This document shows positions 37,251 through 46,084 of a DNA stretch of 64,000 bases, in pieces. The first letter of the stretch is position 1; each line of letters opens with the position of its first letter. Source of the stretch: Paraglaciecola arctica. Its GTDB lineage: Bacteria; Pseudomonadota; Gammaproteobacteria; Enterobacterales; Alteromonadaceae. A program made the position numbers and the translations under genes. The notes below the pieces were generated by a model, which worked only from the letters and a program-made list of their open reading frames with translations, ran no database searches and was not told where the DNA came from. The stretch spans positions 583,865-647,864 of the forward strand of contig NZ_JAHKQO010000036.1 in NCBI RefSeq assembly GCF_018861065.1. The letters are read 5' to 3'.

Positions 37251-37859
37251 TTAAGCTTTGGCACTAGCGCGACTGCTCACTGCGGCATACCAACGTTGCA
37301 AATTAGGATATTTATCAGTAATTTTAATATCAACTACTCTTGCAAAATCAACGGTACACATAGCGGTTATATCGGCTATTGTGAATCGGTTAGCGGCAAT
37401 ATATTCAGACTCACCTAAGCGTTTTTCTAATACATTTAAAAAACCAGCGGCGTTTTTGCCAGCGACTTCTCCGTACTCTTTTACGGGTGTCATTCGATCT
37501 TTAAAATACCCAGTGGTATGTTGAAAACACATACCTACTTGACCAAAAAAATACAGTTCAACCTGTCTATGCCACATATCAATGGTAGCTTTCTCCAATG
37601 GATCTTTACCCAATAGATTAATTTCTGGATACAACTCTTCAAAATATAAACAAATGGATGCACCTTCACTGATACAAGTGCCGTCGTCTAGTTCAAGAAC
37701 AGGAATTTTCCCCACCGGGTTTTTAGCCCGCATTTTTGGAGATATATTTTCGCCCTTTTGCAAATCCACTTGCACATATTCCATAGGAATATTTTTCTCG
37801 GCCAGAAAAATTCTTACTCTTCTAGGTGAAGGGGCAGTTTTAGTATCGTATATTTTCAT
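37251..37859 (-). CDS. Glutathione S-transferase family protein
   Basis: A 202-residue GST. The thioredoxin-like N-domain starts MKIYDTKTAPSPRRVRIFLAEKNI, with the glutathione-binding GKIPVLELDDGTCISEGASIC at about 50-70 (cis-Pro and the E-S pair). The helical C-domain ends with RFTIADITAMCTVDFA, the N-capping motif of GSTs. In place of a catalytic Ser/Tyr near residue 10 it has APSPRR, as in the class related to E. coli YfcF/Gst-like proteins. It probably conjugates glutathione to small electrophiles; the substrate is unknown. It stands between aguB and the binding-protein gene. Confidence 0.85.
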   Translation of the reverse strand: MKIYDTKTAPSPRRVRIFLAEKNIPMEYVQVDLQKGENISPKMRAKNPVGKIPVLELDDGTCISEGASICLYFEELYPEINLLGKDPLEKATIDMWHRQVELYFFGQVGMCFQHTTGYFKDRMTPVKEYGEVAGKNAAGFLNVLEKRLGESEYIAANRFTIADITAMCTVDFARVVDIKITDKYPNLQRWYAAVSSRASAKA

Positions 37860-37917
37860 AGATTTTCTTCTGAGTTGTTTTATCCTACTACTAGGTCAAA
37901 TCCAATGCGTTAATCAT

Positions 37918-39816
37918 TTAATTTAGCCAGTAACGTTTCTTAAAATCTTGGTACGCGGATGTCTGCTTAAAATCTTTTATACCCTGATTAACATCACGCA
38001 ACATAGTTCGATGTTTTTCATGAATAAAATGATAGAAAGGGATTGTCAAAATAGTTCTGAAACTACTGTTACTCAGTTGTTCGCTATAGGCCGCCATGTC
38101 TGCCGCGGTTAGAATCATATAGTTTAACTGACCTGTCATAAACGCCTGTAACATCAACGACGTCGTTGTATAATCCTGTTTAATCGCTTTTTCAGTTTTC
38201 CACCAGTCTTCAATGCTGAGTATTTCAATACTGGTTCCTACTTCTACTTGGGGACTCAATTCTCCAGTGCAGGCAACTTTTGTGTGGCATAGCAAATAGA
38301 TGGATGATTCAGCCAAAGGTTCTGGCACTTGAATCAGGTCCTCTGAAAGACCGTTAAACACCGCCGCCCTGACTAGTTCACCGTCCGCTCCGTATTTATA
38401 AGAATTTAAAGAGTCTGGCAAATTTCTATAACGCGTCACTGATAGGTTATAACCCAATTTTTTGTATACTTCACTGAGCACGTTTGACACAAAGAAGGTC
38501 CCTCTAGAGCCAGTGAACGAGGTAAAATTAAGTAGTTTTTCAGGTAATACATAATCTAAAGTTTGGTTAGTTGAGTTGACGAAATCGTGGCCTGATAATG
38601 CACCTTCAAAGGCTGAGGCCTCGCCATTTAAAATTGAGTGAGCGATGCTATTGGCCAAATTAGTGGCGTATTTTTCCTCGGAATCTCTATCAAAAAACGG
38701 CACTAATTCAGTACTTTTCTGTAGACTTCGCAATCCAATTAGGGCTCGCTCACTTAATCCTTCACCATCATACTCTGGGTATACAGGTAAAAAACCAATA
38801 CCACTGGCCAATGCTTTGTTAGTCTCTGGTTGCGCTAAAAAATTTAAGAGAATCGGCAAATGTTCATGGTTATTTGAAGCTAATGGCACCATAAACAAAT
38901 CGATAGGTGCGACTTCTGGATACACTAGGTTAGATTGAGAATGAGGGAAAGGAAAGTAACCAATCTGCGAGTTATGTTCTGGTTGAATTTCACTTTCAGC
39001 AAATTGTCCTATTAAGCTCATGGCTGCTTGTTGGCGTAACAATAAGGTAATGGCTTGCTCCCATCGCCAACTGTGGTCTGGCGCGAAAAAATAGCCATAA
39101 TCTAATAATATTGAAAACTGCTCTACTACCCTAGCAATACTGTCACGACCAACACTGGCAAATTCTGTCATTTCTTGGCGGGTTTCAATGCCACCATTAT
39201 CTAATGCCAAAAAATCTATCCAGCCAAGCAGGGGCCACCCCTCTTGATTGGCTTGGACAAGTGGGGCAATGCCTAGTTTCTTTAATTTATCACATATGGC
39301 CAAGAACTCTGCCCACGACTTTGGCGGTAAAATCCCATGTTTGGCGAAGACTGTTTTACTGTAATAAAATCCCCACGGATAATAAGCAAAAGGCAAAGCC
39401 AGATAGGAACCGCTGTATTCAACAGAATCCAACAACTGCGAACTGACATTTTTATTCAGTGTTTTTTTATCTATCAACCTATCAATTGGTAACAACAACT
39501 CTTGAACAACTAAATCGTCAAGGCGTCTCCCCGCTTGCCAGTGAATTAGGTCGTATTTACCCGTTTCGAGCCAACCTAACAGCTTACTTTTAAGCCCTTG
39601 ATCACTGTAAAAATCAACATCGATCACCACTTCAGATTGTAAATTATTGAAACGGTAAAACTGCTCGGCAAAAAGGGAAATTTGTTGTTTATTTATGGCT
39701 AATACCGCAACCGATAGCTGTACCGGTTTAGCATGAATAGTGGAAATGTTTAGCAATACTGTCGCTAAACATAAGATTAATGCTGAAATCAAAGATGTTG
39801 TTACCTTCATAATCAA
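37918..39816 (-). CDS. Fusion of two periplasmic solute-binding domains
   Basis: A 632-residue exported protein with a signal peptide ending near STIHA (about residue 29). The first 400 or so residues are a family 1 (sugar-type) solute-binding protein: QFYRFNNLQSEVVIDV, LPFAYYPWGFYYSKTVFAKHGI and the PKSWAEF hinge are typical. Residues from about 430 resemble a second, amino-acid-type (family 3) binding module (YKKLGYNLSVTRY, LNYMILTAADMAAYSE and a C-terminal KRYW). No ABC permease or ATPase lies nearby, so it may feed a sensor or an unlinked transporter. The fusion reads without a break. The ligand is unknown. Confidence 0.75.
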   Translation of the reverse strand: MIMKVTTSLISALILCLATVLLNISTIHAKPVQLSVAVLAINKQQISLFAEQFYRFNNLQSEVVIDVDFYSDQGLKSKLLGWLETGKYDLIHWQAGRRLDDLVVQELLLPIDRLIDKKTLNKNVSSQLLDSVEYSGSYLALPFAYYPWGFYYSKTVFAKHGILPPKSWAEFLAICDKLKKLGIAPLVQANQEGWPLLGWIDFLALDNGGIETRQEMTEFASVGRDSIARVVEQFSILLDYGYFFAPDHSWRWEQAITLLLRQQAAMSLIGQFAESEIQPEHNSQIGYFPFPHSQSNLVYPEVAPIDLFMVPLASNNHEHLPILLNFLAQPETNKALASGIGFLPVYPEYDGEGLSERALIGLRSLQKSTELVPFFDRDSEEKYATNLANSIAHSILNGEASAFEGALSGHDFVNSTNQTLDYVLPEKLLNFTSFTGSRGTFFVSNVLSEVYKKLGYNLSVTRYRNLPDSLNSYKYGADGELVRAAVFNGLSEDLIQVPEPLAESSIYLLCHTKVACTGELSPQVEVGTSIEILSIEDWWKTEKAIKQDYTTTSLMLQAFMTGQLNYMILTAADMAAYSEQLSNSSFRTILTIPFYHFIHEKHRTMLRDVNQGIKDFKQTSAYQDFKKRYWLN

Positions 39817-39966
39817 TAATATAGCGTACTTGATCGTAAAGTAATCCTAAATAATTGAGCCACTACTGTCCTCTCGCAAATCTATATCGAACTTCAAGCT
39901 AGCCATATTTTCAATATCAGTAAATTAAAAGACTTAGAGTTAAACGACAAAAGCTTTCAAAATCCA

Positions 39967-40386
39967 TTACTGCTGACCTTGGGACTTTTGCCAATCTTCA
40001 AGTGCTTGCTGGCTATTCGCTTGAATCTTATGTTGATTTTGGCTTACCCACCATTTTTCCATAATGCGTACATTCTTTTGATTAGATTTATAAAAAAGAT
40101 CTACTACATCACCTACAAATGGAATTAGACCAAGCAAAAAATCAATTCCAATGTTCCGCAACATCGCTATTCTAAGAGCACGAGGCACATGAATACTTTT
40201 TGCCATTGCAACAATACTCAAAGATACCCCCACCATAATAAGATCCCCAACCACAGGAATAAGCCCCACTAAAAAATCCAAGCCTACTCGTATTCCAATT
40301 ACTGGGATTCGTAACTTGGTATCGGTCAAATTAGCTAGTTGCTGCGCTCTGAGCAAGGCAGCCGGAGCCTGGTAATTCTCACTCAT
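39967..40386 (-). CDS. DUF4112 family membrane protein
   Basis: A 139-residue protein with an internal duplication: IGIRVGLDFLVGLIPVVGDLI and IGIDFLLGLIPFVGDVVDL are the two copies of the DUF4112 pattern, each a membrane-embedded segment near residues 29-50 and 87-108. It has a polar Gln-rich C-terminus. The family function is unknown. It starts 11 bases after the DUF819 gene, so both are probably one operon. Confidence 0.85.
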   Translation of the reverse strand: MSENYQAPAALLRAQQLANLTDTKLRIPVIGIRVGLDFLVGLIPVVGDLIMVGVSLSIVAMAKSIHVPRALRIAMLRNIGIDFLLGLIPFVGDVVDLFYKSNQKNVRIMEKWWVSQNQHKIQANSQQALEDWQKSQGQQ

Positions 40387-40397
40387 AGATTGATTTC

Positions 40398-41672
40398 TCA
40401 GTTAATACTTTGCAATATTTGCCCACAAAACCAAGCCATGTATGTTCCCACTGTATAACCCAATACAGCTAACATTACCGCCACAGGTGCTAATGATGGG
40501 TGGAAAGCTGAGGCGACTACAGGCGCCGATGCAGCTCCCCCTACATTCGCTTGGCTGCCAACGGCCATATAGAACAAGGGCGCTTTGATCAGTTTAGCTA
40601 CAATCAACATAAGTAAGGCATGAATCAACATCCAAATCGCGCCAATCACAAAAAATAGAGGCTGATCGGCGATCATAGTGATATCCATTTTCATGCCAAT
40701 TGTTGCAATTAAAATATACAAAAAAGCCGAACCAATCTTTGAGGCCCCTGCTCCTTCTAATTGGCGAACCTTGGTAAATGACAAGGCAATGCCTACTGTA
40801 CTCGCAAAAATAATCATCCAGAAAAATTTGCTATGAAAACTAAACTTGGCAAGCCCTGGGAAATTTTCAACAAAATATGGGGTGATAGTGTCAGCAAACA
40901 TATGTGCAAATCCGGTTACCCCCAGTCCTACCGCAACAATCAACATAATGTCGGTCAGATCTGGGATCCGAGAATGTTTAGCCTCGAAACTCTTAACTTT
41001 GTCCTTGAGTTCATCAATGGCAGACGTATCGGCACCAGTTTTGGCATCAATTGTTTTTGCATTTGCCGCCATGATTAACAACACCGCCATCCATAAGTTG
41101 GCGACAATAATATCCACAGTGACCATTGCAGAAAACATTTGGTCACCCGCTCCGTAAATTTCTTTCATTGCAGCTTGGTTAGCACTACCACCAATCCAAC
41201 TTCCCGCGACAGTTGTCATACCTCGCCAAACCGCGTTGGGGCCATCGACACCTATTAACTCGGGATTAACCATAGAGACGATCAGCAGAGCAATTGGCCC
41301 TCCAATCACAATACCCACAGTACCCGTAAAAAATAAAATAATAGCTTTATTACCTAGCTTAACAATCGCCTTTAAATCAACGCTGATAGTTAACAGAACT
41401 AGACAAGCAGGCAATAAATAACGAGAAGCCACAAAATAAAGTTGCGAGTTCTCTCCATCAATTAGACCAAAAGTATTCAGCAACGAGGGCAAGAAATAAC
41501 AAAGTAATACAGAAGGAACAAACATGTAAAATTTGCCCCAAAACGGGGTTTTGCTGTTGGCGGTGTAAAACACCAACCCCAACAAAATAGCCAAAATCCC
41601 CATCACAGAGGCGTCGTTGGTAAAAAATGGAGTATGGACCAAGGCTTGGTCTGCTAGATTTTCTGTAGACAT
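40398..41672 (-). CDS. DUF819 family membrane protein
   Basis: A 424-residue integral membrane protein of the DUF819 (YjcL-like) family with about ten to eleven spans. Family stretches are FMVPSVLLCYFLPSLLN near residue 50, the GSWIGGSANQAAMKE motif near 155 and the pseudo-repeat VGSQANVGGAASAPVVASAF near 375; the paired GG-S/A-NQA and QANVGGAASAP motifs suggest an inverted-repeat carrier fold. It is probably a transporter, substrate unknown. The cytoplasmic loop around residues 200-230 is hydrophilic. Confidence 0.82.
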   Translation of the reverse strand: MSTENLADQALVHTPFFTNDASVMGILAILLGLVFYTANSKTPFWGKFYMFVPSVLLCYFLPSLLNTFGLIDGENSQLYFVASRYLLPACLVLLTISVDLKAIVKLGNKAIILFFTGTVGIVIGGPIALLIVSMVNPELIGVDGPNAVWRGMTTVAGSWIGGSANQAAMKEIYGAGDQMFSAMVTVDIIVANLWMAVLLIMAANAKTIDAKTGADTSAIDELKDKVKSFEAKHSRIPDLTDIMLIVAVGLGVTGFAHMFADTITPYFVENFPGLAKFSFHSKFFWMIIFASTVGIALSFTKVRQLEGAGASKIGSAFLYILIATIGMKMDITMIADQPLFFVIGAIWMLIHALLMLIVAKLIKAPLFYMAVGSQANVGGAASAPVVASAFHPSLAPVAVMLAVLGYTVGTYMAWFCGQILQSIN

Positions 41673-41865
41673 GGAAGTTCCTGTTCTGCATCCGACTTAT
41701 CCACCCTTAAAAGGGTTTGAGCGGCTTTTTTGATTATTATTTACTATGTACTCTACTAAATTTTGTATTGTCAGTAAGGGGAGCCACATTGCAATGTTAG
41801 ATTTATGTTAACACAAACTGACTTATCAATCTTATTTGTCACTCCCTCTAATATACCTTATTTTT

Positions 41866-42948
41866 CTAGTTCTCTGCACCTCTGGCTTTTGCTAATTCAC
41901 TACGTAACTCTGTATTTTCTGAAGTCATAGACCAACCTCGCAACTGGCTTTCTATTAGCTTTGTAAGGGCCTGAATATGGTCAGGCTCAGCATTTAATGC
42001 TGCAATATATTCATATCGTTCACCGCCTGCTTCCATAAAATATTCCCTATTTTCCTCGGCAATTTCTTCGATTGTTTCCAAACAGTCAGCAGAAAAACCT
42101 GGACAAACTATTTGTACAGATTTAACACCTTGTTCTGGAAATCCCTTAAGGGAATGATCAGTATAGGGTTTCAACCATTCTTCTCGCCCAAAACGTGATT
42201 GAAAGCTCGTAAAATGCTGGTGTTCCTCTAGGCCTAACTCGGCAGCTAGTAGCCGAGAAGTTTTATGACATTCACAATGATAAGGGTCACCATTTAGCAA
42301 ATACCTGTGGGGTATACCGTGATAACTAAAAACTAACTTATCAGCCTGACCATGTTGCTCCCAATGGGCACGAATTTTATCGGCTAACGCTTTTATGTAG
42401 TCAGGATTATCATGATAGTGAGTAATAAAACGCAATTCGGGGATCCAGCGTCTTTTACTGAAACTTTGGGCAACCGCATCAAATGTAGAGCCCGTTGTAG
42501 AAGCGCAGTATTGAGGATACAAAGGTAAAACGACCAATTTACGGACGCCTTGCTGCAACATTTTATCTATCACAGAGTCTATCGAGGGCGAACCATAACG
42601 CATCGCAAACTCTACCTCTATATTTTCACCATATTGCTGCCGTAATTCATCACGTAATGCATTGGTTTGATCTTGAGTATGAAACATTAACGGTGAGCCA
42701 CGCTCAGTCCAAACTGTGGCGTAAGCTTTAGCCGAGCGCTTTGGTCGAATATTCAATATAACCAGATTTAAAATCATCCACCATAGTAGTCTAGGTATTT
42801 CTACCACCCTAGGGTCAGACAAAAATTCTTTTAAATAGCGCTTTAACTCGGACTTTTTAGGCGCTTCTGGTGTTCCCAAATTGGTAACTAAAACTCCCAC
42901 CTTGTCTTCTTGCTTATGGGTAAATACGGGACTACCTTGATATTTCAT
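41866..42948 (-). CDS. hemH: Ferrochelatase
   Basis: A 360-residue HemH that inserts ferrous iron into protoporphyrin IX, the last step of heme synthesis. GVLVTNLGTPEAP near residue 17, the AMRYGSPS segment, LVFSYHGIPHRYL with the metal-handling His near 206, and the FSADCLETIEEI stretch with catalytic Glu near 275 are diagnostic. CHCH and KTSRLLA pieces are visible, but I see no clear C-terminal cluster motif for an iron-sulfur centre. It is monocistronic, about 190 bases ahead of the DUF819 gene. Confidence 0.96.
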   Translation of the reverse strand: MKYQGSPVFTHKQEDKVGVLVTNLGTPEAPKKSELKRYLKEFLSDPRVVEIPRLLWWMILNLVILNIRPKRSAKAYATVWTERGSPLMFHTQDQTNALRDELRQQYGENIEVEFAMRYGSPSIDSVIDKMLQQGVRKLVVLPLYPQYCASTTGSTFDAVAQSFSKRRWIPELRFITHYHDNPDYIKALADKIRAHWEQHGQADKLVFSYHGIPHRYLLNGDPYHCECHKTSRLLAAELGLEEHQHFTSFQSRFGREEWLKPYTDHSLKGFPEQGVKSVQIVCPGFSADCLETIEEIAEENREYFMEAGGERYEYIAALNAEPDHIQALTKLIESQLRGWSMTSENTELRSELAKARGAEN

Positions 42949-43197
42949 GAAACACTCTTGGTGATGTTAGTTCGATATGGGTTTCTACTTAGTACCAGTG
43001 ATGTACGCTACAACCGCCATTTTGGACTAGTACTACCAAAAATCAATATTTTAGTGGTTGAATGAACACTTCTGGTAACGTTTTCACCTAGATCACTGAA
43101 AAACAGTTTAAATATTCTGCAAATCTGTGCATGATGATTGAGTTTGAAGGTTAGTACACATTTATTAAAAGCATTATTCGAGCAGAGGATTTGCAAC

Positions 43198-43752
43198 ATG
43201 GCTAATAAAAAAAGTGCCGGTAATACCAATGACCAATCCACTTCATCCGCAGATTCAGAGGAGTTAACTGAACTTGAAAGCTTAAGACATATCGTTTTTG
43301 GTGCAGCTCAAAAAGACATAGAACAGCGTATTGATGCATTAGAACAGCAGACTAAGGATAGCTTCAACCAAATGCAGCAAAGCATGGAACAAAATACCCA
43401 AACTTTGCAAAATGCGATGCGTGATGGTTTCAATCAATTAGAAGATAAACTCGCAATTGCCGATCAAGGGCAAGAAGCAAAAGCCACTGAATTACATAGT
43501 TACGCCGACAAAATATCTTCCGAACTTGAGATGGCTGAAGCCAATAGCAAACAAGAAAATGACGAATTACACAATCGATTGGATAAAGAAATCAGTGCAT
43601 TAACTGTAAAATTTACCAATCAACTTAATCAAGCATTAGAAAAACTCACACAAATGTCTAGCGACCTCAATTCAACTAAGACAGATCGCAAAACCTTAGC
43701 CAAATTACTGGCGACAGTAGCAAGTAACCTTGAAACAGATGAAGGTGAGTAG
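43198..43752 (+). CDS. Soluble coiled-coil protein, GTPase operon
   Basis: A 184-residue hydrophilic protein, almost wholly helical after residue 25. A Ser/Asn-rich start is followed by LESLRHIVFGAAQKDIEQRI (about 23-42), then long heptad-type coiled coil rich in Gln/Asn/Glu, ending DRKTLAKLLATVASNLE. No enzyme motif, signal peptide or membrane span. The start is ATG 43198 with AGAGG 11 bases upstream; the frame from 43138 has no such site. Its LRxxVFG motif resembles the IRQLVLG motif at the start of the next gene, suggesting both bind the same partner. Function unknown; the operon suggests a scaffold. Confidence 0.7.
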   Translation: MANKKSAGNTNDQSTSSADSEELTELESLRHIVFGAAQKDIEQRIDALEQQTKDSFNQMQQSMEQNTQTLQNAMRDGFNQLEDKLAIADQGQEAKATELHSYADKISSELEMAEANSKQENDELHNRLDKEISALTVKFTNQLNQALEKLTQMSSDLNSTKTDRKTLAKLLATVASNLETDEGE

Positions 43753-43760
43753 CCTGAAAA

Positions 43761-45524
43761 ATGGCAGATTTAAACGAGCAATCCAGCAGCAATTCTGATA
43801 CTGCGCAAATGCGCCAAATACGTCAATTGGTATTGGGAGAAGACGGGCTGCATGTCAGACAAACGCTAAAAGACAATGCCCGTGAATTGGTAGGCGAAGT
43901 ATTTACTGAAGCTTTGCACGACCGCGAAACACAAGATGGTTCAGTCAACAAAGTGCTATTGCCCATAGTAGAGAAATCAGTTGAAAAATCGATAGCCACA
44001 AATAGTGACCGATTTGTTAGTTATTTATACCCTCTGATAGGTAGCCTAGTTAGAAAATCAGTTACCGCTTTTATTACTGAACTTTTAGAAAAAACCAACA
44101 CCCTAATCGAAAACAGCCTAACAATTAAAGGCCTGACGTGGCGATTTAAAGCATGGCAATCTGGGGTCACCTTTTCCCAATATGCCGCGAGCCAAACTTT
44201 TGCTTTTAGAGTTGAGCAGGTGTTTTTAATCCATCGAGAAACCGGATTATTATTGAACTCAGTTTCCTTAGGCTTGGAACTGGAAGCAGATGCTGACATG
44301 GTCTCTTCCATGTTAACGGCTATAAACGATTTCGTTTCTGATTCTTTCAATACTAATACGGGTAAAGTAGAGCAAAATCTCGATGTAGTGCGAACTGACG
44401 ATTTTACCTTATTATTGAAAAAGGGCCCTAAAGCGTCAGTAGTGGCGGCAATAACAGGCAATATGCCTCAAGGCGTAGCTAATCAACTACAAACAACGTT
44501 AGAAGAAATTCACAAGCTTTATGACAAAGAGTTAGATAAGTTTGATGGTGATTCGATACCTTTTAATAATAGTGAGCATCAATTAAGAGACTGTTTGATG
44601 ACAGTCTTAAAACCTGAACATGACAGCAGTAAAAAACCATGGATGGCATGGACAGTGGTTTTACTGATTCTATTAGGTTGCGGCTTTTTGCTTGTAAAAC
44701 GCTGGAACTCTCATGAATTAATGAATCAAGTGAGGTTAATTGATAACGCTCCTGGTATTTTGCTCACCAGCATAGAGACTTCAGGGCTCGAACAAATACA
44801 GCTCGAAGTGTTACGTGACCCTGCATCTGTATCAATCCAAGAATGGCTTGAGCTAAATGGCATAGATAGTAACCTAGTCATATTTAAAGAAAGAGCCTAC
44901 TTATCACTGGATCCCCTCCTAATAAAACATAAAACTGAAAAAATTATTGCTGACTACCCGAATGTCAAGGTCGACTGGGTTGGTGATTTTCCAAAATTTA
45001 GTGGTAACGTAACCAATTTAGATAAACTACTTTTGCAAGGTGAGTTAACAAAGTTGATTGGATTAAATTTCCAAACTAACTGGTTAGATGACTTAATTAT
45101 TGAGGGAACAGAAAGTACCGCTAGCGACGACCCTGAATTAGTGAGGGCAATTTTAGATTTAAACATTGCCAAAATAGACCGAGTTTCTATCGCATTTGAA
45201 GCGGGGCAAAGTGATTTATCTGAACAGGCAATAGAAAAATTAATTTCGGTTAAGCAGCAATTTAATAATTTAATTGAAGTCGCAGAGCAGCAAGAGTTAT
45301 CCTTAGGCCTAATTATCATGGGCGCAAGCGACACAGTTGGCACGGTATCTTTCAATAAAATATTGAGTCAGAAGCGCGCAGATAATGTAAAGTTAAAACT
45401 GCAAGAACTAGGGATAGCTGATAGCCGCTTAAATGCAATTGGGTTGGGCGTTATCGAATTAGAAACGGCCAAAGATGCAGCGCGGAAAGTAATGTTTAAT
45501 GTAGTATATTTTGAAGGCGGTTAG
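43761..45524 (+). CDS. Transmembrane OmpA-domain protein, GTPase operon
   Basis: A 587-residue protein with one membrane span at about 293-312. The N-terminal 290 residues are cytoplasmic and lack a signal peptide; they begin with MRQIRQLVLGEDGLHVRQTL, related to the preceding gene. After the span comes a BON-like region (about 330-400), then a C-terminal OmpA/MotB peptidoglycan-binding domain with GASDTVG and NKILSQKRADNVK. The topology suits a protein that links cytoplasmic factors to the cell wall. It begins 8 bases after the coiled-coil gene. I do not recognise a described orthologue. Confidence 0.75.
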   Translation: MADLNEQSSSNSDTAQMRQIRQLVLGEDGLHVRQTLKDNARELVGEVFTEALHDRETQDGSVNKVLLPIVEKSVEKSIATNSDRFVSYLYPLIGSLVRKSVTAFITELLEKTNTLIENSLTIKGLTWRFKAWQSGVTFSQYAASQTFAFRVEQVFLIHRETGLLLNSVSLGLELEADADMVSSMLTAINDFVSDSFNTNTGKVEQNLDVVRTDDFTLLLKKGPKASVVAAITGNMPQGVANQLQTTLEEIHKLYDKELDKFDGDSIPFNNSEHQLRDCLMTVLKPEHDSSKKPWMAWTVVLLILLGCGFLLVKRWNSHELMNQVRLIDNAPGILLTSIETSGLEQIQLEVLRDPASVSIQEWLELNGIDSNLVIFKERAYLSLDPLLIKHKTEKIIADYPNVKVDWVGDFPKFSGNVTNLDKLLLQGELTKLIGLNFQTNWLDDLIIEGTESTASDDPELVRAILDLNIAKIDRVSIAFEAGQSDLSEQAIEKLISVKQQFNNLIEVAEQQELSLGLIIMGASDTVGTVSFNKILSQKRADNVKLKLQELGIADSRLNAIGLGVIELETAKDAARKVMFNVVYFEGG

Positions 45525-45583
45525 GGGCTGCGTCAAAAATACGTAGGAAAATAATAATAAAAATTAGGTCAAATAGGACAAAC

Positions 45584-46075
45584 ATGATCCAAAAGAAGAT
45601 ATGCCTACTTGGTGCCACTGGCGTAGGTAAAACTAGTTTGGTTAAACAATACGTTGAAGGTATTTTCTCTGAGAAATATCTGACCTCTATCGGTGTGAAA
45701 ATTGATAAAAAACAAGTAGAGACGGAAAATCAAACAGTACAACTGATGATATGGGATATTGAAGGTATTGATCGCTACTGTGGTTTTCAAGCTAAATATT
45801 TACGTGGCGCATCGGCCTTTATTATTGTCACTGATCACACACGCTCACAATCATTGGTGGAAGGATTAGATATACTCAAAATGGTGAAGGAAGTGGCTGA
45901 CATTCCCGGAGTTTTAGCTGTAAACAAAGTGGATTTGCCTGCTAGCTGGCATTGGAGCGAAACTGAACTTGCAGAAATCAAACAGGGCTTTGTTCAATTT
46001 TTTAATACTAGTGCAAAAACTGGGGATGGTGTCGAACCCATGTTCACGCATATTGCCAAAGTATTAACAGCGTAA
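45584..46075 (+). CDS. Ras-like small GTPase
   Basis: A 163-residue small GTPase of the Ras/Rab fold, rare in bacteria. The G1 loop is GATGVGKTSL at residues 10-19, the G2 Thr lies in YLTSIGVK, G3 is WDIEGID, G4 is NKVDLP and G5 is TSAKTG. At the position of Ras Gln61 (WDTAGQE) there is Ile, so intrinsic hydrolysis is probably slow. There is no prenylation motif. It follows the OmpA-domain gene by 59 bases and precedes a GGDEF-EAL gene by 9. By analogy with MglA and other bacterial Ras-like proteins it may control position or assembly, but its role is unproven. Confidence 0.85.
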   Translation: MIQKKICLLGATGVGKTSLVKQYVEGIFSEKYLTSIGVKIDKKQVETENQTVQLMIWDIEGIDRYCGFQAKYLRGASAFIIVTDHTRSQSLVEGLDILKMVKEVADIPGVLAVNKVDLPASWHWSETELAEIKQGFVQFFNTSAKTGDGVEPMFTHIAKVLTA

Positions 46076-46084
46076 CTAATTCTC

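Noticed and set aside
41703-41716. ACCCTT/AAGGGT hairpin downstream of hemH
   Set aside because: Two-base loop and no T-run on the minus strand; not a credible terminator.
43138-43197. Longer start for the coiled-coil protein at 43138
   Set aside because: The additional 20 residues lack a ribosome binding site, and ATG 43198 follows AGAGG.
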